This document shows positions 54,875 through 62,804 of a DNA stretch of 64,000 bases, one piece after another (positions within the stretch are counted from its first letter, which is position 1; each line of letters opens with the position of its first letter). Origin of the DNA: Pseudomonadota bacterium (GTDB lineage Bacteria; Pseudomonadota; Alphaproteobacteria; Rhizobiales; Rhizobiaceae); NCBI GenBank assembly GCA_023390055.1, contig JAEWDP010000070.1, positions 1 to 64,000 on the forward strand, in the 5' to 3' direction. The translations under genes were made by a program, and so were the position numbers. The notes under the pieces are model-generated. The model was not told the origin of the DNA. It worked only from the letters and a program-made list of their open reading frames with translations, and did not search any database.

Positions 54875-56968
54875 ATGCACGATTCAGCAGAACTTCGAAT
54901 TGGCGTTATTGGCGCCGGCTACATCGCAGCTTGGCATGCAGATGCCATCAAGGCCACACGCGGTGTGCAACTCGCTGCAGTCTGCGATGCTTCCAGCCAT
55001 GCTCGCGACAATTTTGCCCGAACTCACAATGTGAGATCCTTTTCTCATCTCGACGAATTGCTCGAGTCCGGCTTTTGCCATGCGGTTCACATCCTGACTC
55101 CACCGCATGTACATTGCGATCTGGCTGTCAAATGCCTTCAAGCTGGGCTTCATGTATTCGTTGAAAAACCGGTTGCTTTGTCATCAATGGAGCTGGAAAC
55201 AGTTTTTGACATTGCCGCAGCGAGAAGCAGGCATGTTGGAGTCGGGCATAATTTCCTATTTCTTCCATCCTATAGCAGATTGAAGAGGATGAAGGAGCAA
55301 GGTGAACTCGGTCTTGTGTCAAGCGCGCAGATAAACTGGTCGCTTCCATTGGCTCCTCTACGCTGCGGACCCTATAACACTTGGTTCTTGCGCGAGACCA
55401 GGAACCTTCTACTGGAGCTGGGTCCTCACCCATTCTCTTTTGCTGCTGACCTCATTGGCCCTTTGGAAATCGAGCATGTCAGCCTTGGACAATGGATTAC
55501 TTTGCCGGGTGGTGAACAACGACCTCAAAGCTGGCGTATTGTCGCCAGATCGGGAAATGTTGACGTTTCAATCAACATCGCGATGGTTGAAACGATTGAC
55601 GATCGGTCTGTTACGCTGCGGGGTTCTTCTGCAATCGCCACACTTGACTACGCCGCCGATACGCTCGTCGTCTCAGGTGACAATACCGCAGATCTTGTCG
55701 CAAATGCATTCCTGAAAGGAATATCGAAGGCGGCATCCCATGCAAGAGAATCTGGCAGGAACGCTTTTCGTCAAGCAAGTTCACTCAATCAGCTCAATCC
55801 GTATGGATTGAGTTTTCGCTCCGCCATAAGCACATTCTATTCAGGTATTCGTAATGGCGTTATCGACAGACGATTGAGCTTGGAGCTTTCGCGTCATGTG
55901 ATGGGGTCAATGGAAGCGAGCATTGCGAAGATTCCAACGATATCCTCTGCATATCCCATCCCAAATGGAAAGTCACACCCTAACGTCTTGGTGATTGGTG
56001 GGACAGGTTTTATCGGTCGTCACCTGACGCGGCGGCTAGTTGAAATCGGCTTCGACGTAAGGGTCTTATCACGCAGCACAGTCGGCCCTTTCTCGGACTT
56101 AGGCAATCATGTCGAGATGATGGGAGCTTCCCTTCGCGATGAAGCGCAGCTTGGACGCGCAATGAACGGGATAGATTTTGTATTCAATCTGGCGAAATCG
56201 ACAGACAGAACTTGGGATTCCGCTTTGGAGAATGATATTTCCACAGCAACGGCAATCGCGCACACTGCCTTAAAGGCTAAGGTTCAACGGCTGATCTATA
56301 CCGGTACTATTGCATCATATGACATGTCAAAATCTGACAAGCAGATTACCGAGGCCCTGCCTTTCGGAGAAATGTCCTCGCGAAATCTTTATGCGCGGTC
56401 AAAAGCGGAGTGTGAGCGACAATTAATGGAGATGCATCACAGGAGCGATCTCCCGCTTGTGATCGCGCGGCCTGGTATCGTAGTTGGCGCCGGCGGTCCT
56501 TTGCAACATTGGGGCCTTGGACGGTGGCATGGTCCGGGCGCCGTGCGACTTTGGGGGAACGGACACAACATTCTTCCCTTCGTTCTGGTTGATGACGTTT
56601 GCAATGCGCTGATTGCAATGATGCACTGCTCGGAAGCCGTGGGAGAGGCCTTCAATTTGATTGGAGAACCCATGTTGACAGGCCGCGATTACTTTGATGA
56701 AATCCACAAACGGACGGGTGCCAAGTTAAAAATCAGCAGCTCGAATTTTGTGGCACTGTGGCTGGCTGACCGCGCCAAATTTCTTCTTAAGCATTATGGA
56801 TTACGCCAAAGGGAAGCCCTGTGCTTTTCTCTTGCCGATTGGAAATCTCGGGGGCATTTATCAACGTTTGACAATAACAAAGCAAAACGTCTATTGGGTT
56901 GGCAACCCGAAGATTGTCGTGAAACGTTTCTTCGACGCGCAATAGATGATGTCCACCTGTTCTGGTAG
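54875..56968 (+). CDS. Fused Gfo/Idh/MocA oxidoreductase - SDR epimerase
   Basis: A two-domain protein of 697 residues expected to perform two successive redox or epimerisation steps on a sugar. The N-terminal part (about 7-350) is a Gfo/Idh/MocA dehydrogenase (LRIGVIGAGYIAAWHADAI; FVEKPVALS near 96). The C-terminal part (about 368-697) is an extended SDR (NVLVIGGTGFIGRHLTRRLV; IYTGTIASYD; NLYARSKAE with YxxxK near 504). The same pair exists as two separate genes at the operon start. The ATG at 54875 follows AAGTAGG. Last gene of the run; the following 28 bases lead into a minus-strand region. Confidence 0.9.
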   Translation: MHDSAELRIGVIGAGYIAAWHADAIKATRGVQLAAVCDASSHARDNFARTHNVRSFSHLDELLESGFCHAVHILTPPHVHCDLAVKCLQAGLHVFVEKPVALSSMELETVFDIAAARSRHVGVGHNFLFLPSYSRLKRMKEQGELGLVSSAQINWSLPLAPLRCGPYNTWFLRETRNLLLELGPHPFSFAADLIGPLEIEHVSLGQWITLPGGEQRPQSWRIVARSGNVDVSINIAMVETIDDRSVTLRGSSAIATLDYAADTLVVSGDNTADLVANAFLKGISKAASHARESGRNAFRQASSLNQLNPYGLSFRSAISTFYSGIRNGVIDRRLSLELSRHVMGSMEASIAKIPTISSAYPIPNGKSHPNVLVIGGTGFIGRHLTRRLVEIGFDVRVLSRSTVGPFSDLGNHVEMMGASLRDEAQLGRAMNGIDFVFNLAKSTDRTWDSALENDISTATAIAHTALKAKVQRLIYTGTIASYDMSKSDKQITEALPFGEMSSRNLYARSKAECERQLMEMHHRSDLPLVIARPGIVVGAGGPLQHWGLGRWHGPGAVRLWGNGHNILPFVLVDDVCNALIAMMHCSEAVGEAFNLIGEPMLTGRDYFDEIHKRTGAKLKISSSNFVALWLADRAKFLLKHYGLRQREALCFSLADWKSRGHLSTFDNNKAKRLLGWQPEDCRETFLRRAIDDVHLFW

Positions 56969-56996
56969 GAGCTTTGTCGCAAGCCCGCTATATGCG

Positions 56997-57182
56997 TCAA
57001 GCTCCCCACATATGTCCAATGACAGACAGTCTGTGCAGGCCGATCATCTTCTCGACCAACGTACCGTCATCTGACAGCCAGTCCTCTGCCTTGTCGCCAA
57101 AATTGATGCAATATGCATGTCCGGCATCATGCGCTCGGACGGTCGCAACAGGCGTCGCAAACGCAATTACCACTGACGTCAC
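56997..57182 (-). CDS. Small hypothetical protein
   Basis: A 61-codon frame with protein-like composition (GHAYCINFGDKAEDWLSDDG) that starts with GTG at 57182 and overlaps the stop of the preceding small frame (GTGA). No family recognised. It may be the last readable piece of the decayed gene that extends upstream. Confidence 0.35.
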   Translation of the reverse strand: MTSVVIAFATPVATVRAHDAGHAYCINFGDKAEDWLSDDGTLVEKMIGLHRLSVIGHMWGA

Positions 57183-57439
57183 TCGTCAATAAGGAGTAGA
57201 AATCTTACCCCATTTGGCGTCTTGTATTCCGTTGCTTGAAGGCGCAGTGTTGGGATGCGCTTAGACGCTGGGGGGGAGAGATCCCGGGAGACGCCGTAGA
57301 TGAGACGTCCCCGGGCTCTTACCATGGCGCAACGTAGTGCTGCCGGAATTTCTATGTCTATGATCGGCGATTTGAAAGTCAGCGCTTCCGGCTTCGTGCC
57401 AATTTGGTAATTATCCATAACAGATCGGGAGCCCAACAC
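57179..57439 (-). CDS. Small hypothetical protein
   Basis: An 86-codon frame (GTG at 57439, or ATG at 57418, reading MDNYQIGTKPEALTFK). It includes ARGRLIYGVSRDLSPPASKR and ends FLLLIDE. Composition looks like real protein, but there is no strong ribosome site. It lies downstream of frame fragments on the same strand and may be part of the same broken gene. Confidence 0.35.
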   Translation of the reverse strand: MLGSRSVMDNYQIGTKPEALTFKSPIIDIEIPAALRCAMVRARGRLIYGVSRDLSPPASKRIPTLRLQATEYKTPNGVRFLLLIDE

Positions 57440-57827
57440 AGGGCACCATCCTTTTCACCCAAGGAAAAGGTCCTTGTCTTTGCGAGACAAAAGCACCGCC
57501 GTAGACTCCGCTGTGATCTCGACCCATTGGGGTTCGTTAGAATTGCAACTTTTTGCAAGCATTCAGGATCATCGAATTTCTAAATGCCATATTTGATATC
57601 ACGGCGCATAGCTTCAGCCGTAGTATTGGCAAATTGGTCCATATCCTCATACCTACCGCGATTACTCAGTAACTTGTCTCTTCATATTTGTTCCGAGTAC
57701 TCGAAGGCACCATCAACAATCACCCTGACCTCGCCCTGTAGAGATGAATAGTGCCGTTGTCTGCGTTAGCGGCATCCAACAATCTTGTCTCCTGTTCAGC
57801 GAGAACTCGTGCGGAAACTGACTGATC
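57440..57827 (-). pseudogene. Decayed gene remnant with several frame breaks
   Basis: On the minus strand, protein-like pieces follow each other in changing frames. 57827-57720 reads DQSVSARVLAEQETRLLDAA and onward to IHLYRARSG. 57738-57682 reads QGEVRVIVDGAFEYSEQI. 57642-57580 reads MDQFANTTAEAMRRDIKYGI. After that stop comes KFDDPECLQKVAILTNP, and then in another frame WVEITAESTAVLLSRKDKD. No intact frame joins them. The original function is not recognisable. It could include the two small frames at 56997-57439. Confidence 0.45.
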
Positions 57828-58121
57828 TGATCAATCTTCAGTCAATTAAGCCCAATCCAGAGTAGAAATAACTGGCTTACCCTACCCTTGCAGCAAATCT
57901 GGAGTGTCAGGGTGGAAGATGTTTCTACAATAAATTCCATAAGTTGGGGCCGGATAAGCATTGAAGATAAGTCAAAGACGTGCATCAGTTGGATTCGGAT
58001 GAATCAGAGGGCGAATGCAATGAACATGACGGGTATGAGAAGCCCGGTGACCAGCAGCGATGCAGTGCACTGTGGCATTGCATTATCTTCAAACAATCTT
58101 TCTAGGAGCCCGAAACAGACA

Positions 58122-59579
58122 ATGGTTTCGAAATTTCTGGCAGTCGTCGTAACGTTGATTGCGGCACTCCTTATTACTCCCGCTGTCGGCCAGGAGCACA
58201 ATCACGGTCAGGCAGCACAATCGACTGAGGCTTCATCACCAGCCTCCACCACCGGAGAAGCCAGTGGAAATGCTGCCACGCCCGCTGTCAGTTCTCATAA
58301 TGCCACGATTTTCACGCTGAAGACCGGCATCGCGACCGGCCGCATGGTTTATATTGGCGTTGGCGGCGATATTGATGGCCAAGTCAATCCAACATTGATG
58401 GTGCATGAAGGCGAACTTGTACAGATAAACCTGATAAACGGCGAAGGCGCGGAGCATGACATTGTCATCGACCAGTATGCAGCACGGTCTTCGATCATCA
58501 TAGGCAAGAACGCGTCATCAACCATCTCCTTTACTGCAACCAAGGTGGGAGAATTCACTTATTTTTGCTCGATTGCAGGCCATCGGGCAGCCGGGATGGA
58601 AGGGCTTATTCACGTAATGCCTGGACCGCGCAGTTCGATGGATACGGATGCAGCCGACATCGTGCATGACCCAGCCGACTTGCCCGGCCCCATTGGCCAA
58701 CGCCAGCCACAAGTCGTGCGCGTTGACCTGGAAACCGTCGAGTTGACAGGCCGGCTCGATGACGGAACAACCTACGTGTACTGGACGTTCAACCGCAAGG
58801 TGCCTGGTCCGTTCATTCGCGTACGCGTTGGCGACACCGTTGAGGTGCACCTCAAGAATGCTGCCGACAGCATTATGATGCACTCCGTGGATTTTCATGC
58901 GGCAACCGGACCTGGAGGAGGTGCAGACTTTACCCAGATAGCGCCGGGTGAGGAAGCGGTGGTAACGTTCAAGGCTCTGAAGCCGGGCATCTTCGTCTAT
59001 CATTGCGCAACTCCAAGTGTTGCACACCACATCACCAGTGGAATGTACGGCATGATTCTTGTCGAACCGGAGGGCGGCCTGCCGCAAGTCGACCGTGAAT
59101 TCTATGTCATGCAAGGCGAACTTTATACCGTGGAACCCTTTGGCACGAAGGGAGAAATGGAAATGGACTACGACAAGTTGCTCAATGAACGGCCGGAGTA
59201 TTTTCTCTTCAACGGCTCCGTAGATGCGCTTACCCGCTCGCATCCTCTCTATGCCAATGCCGGTGAGACGGTCCGGATCTTCTTTGGTGTCGGTGGCCCG
59301 AACTTTACCTCGTCCTTCCATGTCATCGGGGAGATCTTCGATCACGCCTATTCAATGGGTTCGGTCACATCACCGCCGGTGTCAAACGTCCAGACTGTTT
59401 CGGTCCCACCAGGAGCTGCTACAATCGTAGACTTCAAGATTGATCGAGGCGGACACTATGTGTTGGTCGACCATGCACTCTCGCGTGCTGAACGTGGGCT
59501 GGTCGGGCTTTTGATTGTTGATGGACCTGAGAATGATGAGATCATGCACTCAGGACCTGCGTCTGAAGCAGCAGAATAG
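58122..59579 (+). CDS. nirK: Copper nitrite reductase with N-terminal cupredoxin domain
   Basis: It reduces nitrite to nitric oxide in the periplasm during denitrification. A signal peptide (MVSKFLAVVVTLIAALLITPAVG) opens the 485-residue protein. An extra cupredoxin domain (about 60-165) has a full type 1 copper set: His112, Cys149, His154 and Met159 in FCSIAGHRAAGM. The core has His254/Asp257/His259 (HSVDFH), His294-Cys295 (YHC), HHITSGM near 302-308, the catalytic His of SFHVIGEIFD near 398 and DHAL near 450. This matches the N-terminally extended CuNIR of Hyphomicrobium. AGGAG lies 13 bases before the ATG at 58122; longer in-frame starts would put the signal peptide inside. Confidence 0.93.
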   Translation: MVSKFLAVVVTLIAALLITPAVGQEHNHGQAAQSTEASSPASTTGEASGNAATPAVSSHNATIFTLKTGIATGRMVYIGVGGDIDGQVNPTLMVHEGELVQINLINGEGAEHDIVIDQYAARSSIIIGKNASSTISFTATKVGEFTYFCSIAGHRAAGMEGLIHVMPGPRSSMDTDAADIVHDPADLPGPIGQRQPQVVRVDLETVELTGRLDDGTTYVYWTFNRKVPGPFIRVRVGDTVEVHLKNAADSIMMHSVDFHAATGPGGGADFTQIAPGEEAVVTFKALKPGIFVYHCATPSVAHHITSGMYGMILVEPEGGLPQVDREFYVMQGELYTVEPFGTKGEMEMDYDKLLNERPEYFLFNGSVDALTRSHPLYANAGETVRIFFGVGGPNFTSSFHVIGEIFDHAYSMGSVTSPPVSNVQTVSVPPGAATIVDFKIDRGGHYVLVDHALSRAERGLVGLLIVDGPENDEIMHSGPASEAAE

Positions 59580-59596
59580 GCATCCTGCTTTGCCAT

Positions 59597-59622
59597 TACG
59601 GGCGCGCAGTAGCGCGCCCGTA
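59597..59622 (+). terminator. Strong hairpin terminator of nirK
   Basis: TACGGGCGCGC (59597-59607) pairs perfectly with GCGCGCCCGTA (59612-59622) around AGTA, 17 bases after the nirK stop. Eleven GC-rich pairs make this a likely transcription end, although only a short T stretch follows. Confidence 0.75.
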
Positions 59623-59696
59623 TTCACAAAAAAAGAAGGCGATTTTCAATTGGATGCCCACATATGCGGCGCGTCTCCAGTCGATCAGCTTTTGAA

Positions 59697-59984
59697 CTAG
59701 GCCTTTTTGAGGAACTTGTTCACAATTAAACCGACGACAACTTGCACGACTGCACCTGCCACACCGCCGCCGACCAGCTGGCCGACCATTGCACCGATAT
59801 CCAGACCGCCCGCAGCTGCTCCACCCATCCCGAGAACGGAATTCAAGAGAGCTCCACCACCGACACCCCCAACAGCGCCCGCGATCAGGTTGCCGATATT
59901 GCCAAGGTCACTATCTTTGACGACCTTCCCACCAGCTGCGCCGCCAGCAAGGCCACCAATCAATTGTGCAAGAAGTGCTTCCAT
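59697..59984 (-). CDS. Small Gly/Ala-rich hydrophobic protein, unknown
   Basis: A 95-residue protein (MEALLAQLIGGLAGGAAGGK) with GAVGGVGGGALLNSVLGMGG and a C-terminal hydrophobic segment (GAVVQVVVGLIVNKFLKKA). It resembles short glycine-zipper proteins annotated as hypothetical in rhizobia. The ATG at 59984 is chosen because GGTGGAG lies eight bases upstream; an earlier ATG at 60017 adds 11 residues. It may associate with membranes. No partner genes are evident. Confidence 0.6.
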   Translation of the reverse strand: MEALLAQLIGGLAGGAAGGKVVKDSDLGNIGNLIAGAVGGVGGGALLNSVLGMGGAAAGGLDIGAMVGQLVGGGVAGAVVQVVVGLIVNKFLKKA

Positions 59985-60432
59985 GTCACATGCTCCACCC
60001 GTACAATCGAAAAACACAATGTTCTTCGTAATGGATTTTGTATCACCTTTTGTTCAATCGGCAACGGTATTCTTCAATAGAGTCACAAGCAACCGTCCCT
60101 AACAAGCGAATGGTTACTTGTTGTCGTAGTCTTGAGACTTGACTTGTATTGGGTCTTGCAACCTGCTGCATCAGCAACTCGGTACATAAGAGCTGCAGCC
60201 ATGTCATTCATCATGAAGGCCGATGACAGAAGGCAAGCGTGTTTATGCGGGTTTTCAACCTCTGTCCGAGCTGCTAAGTTCTTTTTTTGTTCACGCTTGG
60301 CCTTGCCCATCTCTTAGATTGATTTTCCGAATGGTGTACCCAGCAGAGGCTATTTTACATGGGAGATAGGACGTGATTGACCAGTCGAGCCAGACAGGTT
60401 CGTGGACTATTTTCTGATTGCCCTGAGGACCA
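59985..60432. other. Divergent intergenic region before the helicase
   Basis: About 450 bases. A 75-codon minus-strand frame (60083-60310, MGKAKREQKKNLAARTEVEN) is Lys-rich at its start and has no clear ribosome site or family; I leave it uncalled. TGAGG precedes the helicase ATG. Confidence 0.4.
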
Positions 60433-62502
60433 ATGAACTCCACATACCTTGACAAGCTTAATGATCAACAACGTGAGGCGGTCCGATTTGGTATCGGACT
60501 CCCGGACGAAGTTATTGGTGGTCCCCTCCTGATTATCGCCGGGGCCGGATCTGGAAAGACCAATACCCTGGCTCATCGGGTTGCTCATCTGATCGTAAAT
60601 GGAGCAGATCCCCGCCGCATCCTTTTGATGACCTTCTCGCGACGGGCCGCATCTGAAATGACAAGACGGGTTCAGCGCATCGCTCGCCAGGTATTGGACG
60701 AGAAATCCTCAGCCATGACTGATAACCTTGCATGGGCCGGGACATTCCATGGAATTGGTGCTCGACTATTGCGTATTTACGCTGAACAGATCGGCATAGA
60801 CGTTGATTTTACGATCCACGATCGAGAAGATAGTGCCGACTTGATGAACCTTGTGCGCCATGACCTAGGGTTTTCCAAGTCTGAAAGCAGATTTCCGACC
60901 AAGGGAACCTGCCTGTCCATCTACTCACGGGTCGTTAACACGCAAGGCTCTATTTCGACTATCCTGAAGACTGCCTACCCATGGACCGTGCATTGGGAGG
61001 AGCAACTCAAGGAACTGTTTGCGGCCTATGTGGTCGCAAAGCAGGCTCAAGCGGTCCTCGACTATGATGATCTCCTCCTCTACTGGTCTCAGATGGTCTC
61101 CATCCCGGAACTTGCAGAAGATATCGGCAACCGTTTCGATCATGTCCTGGTTGATGAGTATCAGGATACCAACCGCCTTCAATCCTCAATTTTAAGGTCA
61201 CTGAAACCGAGTGGTCGTGGTTTGACCGTCGTTGGCGATGATGCCCAGTCGATCTATTCGTTCCGAGCGGCAACCATCCGTAATATTCTGGACTTTCCCA
61301 ATGAATTTGCGCCAGTGCCGGCCGATGTGATTACGCTTGACCGAAACTATCGATCGACACAGCCAATCCTTGCCGCTGCCAACGGCGTTATCGGGTTGGC
61401 TCAGGAGCGATATACAAAGAACCTATGGACAGAACGAAAGTCAGAACAGCGCCCTGCCCTTGTGACCGTCAAAGACGAAAGTGATCAAGCGCATTATATT
61501 GTCGAACAGGTTCTCGCCAACCGGGAGGTCGGCTTGCGCCTGAAGGACCAGGCCGTTTTATTTCGTACTTCCAGCCATAGCGGCAATCTTGAGATAGAAC
61601 TCACCCGCCGCAATATTCCGTTCGTCAAGTTCGGAGGTCTGAAGTTCCTGGATAGTGCCCATGTGAAGGACATGCTTGCAGTATTGCGGTTTACGCAGAA
61701 TCCACGAGACCGTGTGGCGGGCTTTCGTCTCCTTCAATTGCTGTCGGGCATTGGTCCCCAGACTGCGAGCAGGATACTCGATACAATTGCCACTTCGGCT
61801 GAGCCGCTGGCCGATCTGATCAAGATGCCGGCACCGCCCAAAACAGGCGAGGAATGGACCGACTTCATTTCCATGCTCGGCGGACTTCAGGCGAGCGAAA
61901 GTGATTGGCCGAACGAGATCGGACTCCTTCGAACATGGTACGAACCTTATCTTGAACGCATCCATGAAGATGCCGATGCACGCAAGACAGACCTGATCCA
62001 ACTTGAGAAAATTGCAGCTGGTTACCCGGGCCGAGAGGATTTTCTTACGGAACTGACCCTTGATCCACCGGACGCAACCAGCGACCAGGCCGGTGTGCCA
62101 CTGTTGGATGAGGATTATCTGGTTCTGTCCACAATTCACTCGGCAAAAGGTCAAGAGTGGCGTTCTGTATTCATCTTGAATGTCGTGGACGGCTGCATTC
62201 CTTCCGACCTTGGAACTGGCACCACAGCCGAAATCGAAGAAGAACGAAGGCTCCTTTATGTCGGGATGACGAGAGCACGCGACCAGCTTTCCCTTATCAC
62301 GCCGCAACGCTTTTTCACCCATGGACAGCACCGTCAAGGCGATCGGCATGTCTACGCGTCTCGCACGAGGTTCATCCCGGCGATGCTACTGCAGTATTTC
62401 GAGGTTACGAGCTGGCCACAGGTTTCATCAATTGCCAGAGAGCGAAGTGCTCACCAGATCAAGATTGATGTGGCGGCAAAAATGCGATCCATGTGGACGT
62501 AG
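60433..62502 (+). CDS. UvrD/Rep-family ATP-dependent DNA helicase
   Basis: A superfamily 1A 3'-5' DNA helicase for repair or replication restart. All motifs are visible in 689 residues: Q motif LNDQQREAV near 9-17, Walker A AGAGSGKT (36-43), motif Ia LLMTFSRRAASEMTRR, motif II VLVDEYQDTN near 238, motif III GDDAQSIYSFRAA, motif IV LDRNYRST, motif V LSTIHSAKGQEW near 563, and motif VI YVGMTRARDQL near 610. It is shorter in its C-terminal part than UvrD/PcrA, and a dedicated paralogue is possible. The next gene is convergent. Confidence 0.93.
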   Translation: MNSTYLDKLNDQQREAVRFGIGLPDEVIGGPLLIIAGAGSGKTNTLAHRVAHLIVNGADPRRILLMTFSRRAASEMTRRVQRIARQVLDEKSSAMTDNLAWAGTFHGIGARLLRIYAEQIGIDVDFTIHDREDSADLMNLVRHDLGFSKSESRFPTKGTCLSIYSRVVNTQGSISTILKTAYPWTVHWEEQLKELFAAYVVAKQAQAVLDYDDLLLYWSQMVSIPELAEDIGNRFDHVLVDEYQDTNRLQSSILRSLKPSGRGLTVVGDDAQSIYSFRAATIRNILDFPNEFAPVPADVITLDRNYRSTQPILAAANGVIGLAQERYTKNLWTERKSEQRPALVTVKDESDQAHYIVEQVLANREVGLRLKDQAVLFRTSSHSGNLEIELTRRNIPFVKFGGLKFLDSAHVKDMLAVLRFTQNPRDRVAGFRLLQLLSGIGPQTASRILDTIATSAEPLADLIKMPAPPKTGEEWTDFISMLGGLQASESDWPNEIGLLRTWYEPYLERIHEDADARKTDLIQLEKIAAGYPGREDFLTELTLDPPDATSDQAGVPLLDEDYLVLSTIHSAKGQEWRSVFILNVVDGCIPSDLGTGTTAEIEEERRLLYVGMTRARDQLSLITPQRFFTHGQHRQGDRHVYASRTRFIPAMLLQYFEVTSWPQVSSIARERSAHQIKIDVAAKMRSMWT

Positions 62503-62804
62503 GAACGGTAGACAACACCAGCCGATGCCATTTGGGATTTCACCAATCCACTCGCCACCGACGGCGACCAGCGTGTCGACAAGCTGATCGTCGTGTGGCG
62601 GACCCCACCGCTTGGGGGAAAGCAAAATGCAGCATGCGTCACCTGTGGATCCGACGCTCGACGATCACAGGTGGCTCTTTCTCCGCTGATTACATTGCTA
62701 TGGCGCATATATACTGCGGGTCATTCCTACCGGTACAGGACACCAGCTTCGGCAGGCCAACGCGACGCAACCACGAGCAGAGTGCGATCTCGGCGAACTG
62801 AATG
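62503..62804. other. Convergent intergenic region
   Basis: About 300 bases between the helicase and the aldehyde dehydrogenase. Several short open frames exist on both strands with no recognisable content. No hairpin terminator stands out. Confidence 0.4.

Noticed and set aside
57888..58121. 78-codon in-frame extension upstream of nirK
   Set aside because: It would bury a clear signal peptide. The stretch reads like non-coding sequence and the mature protein needs export.
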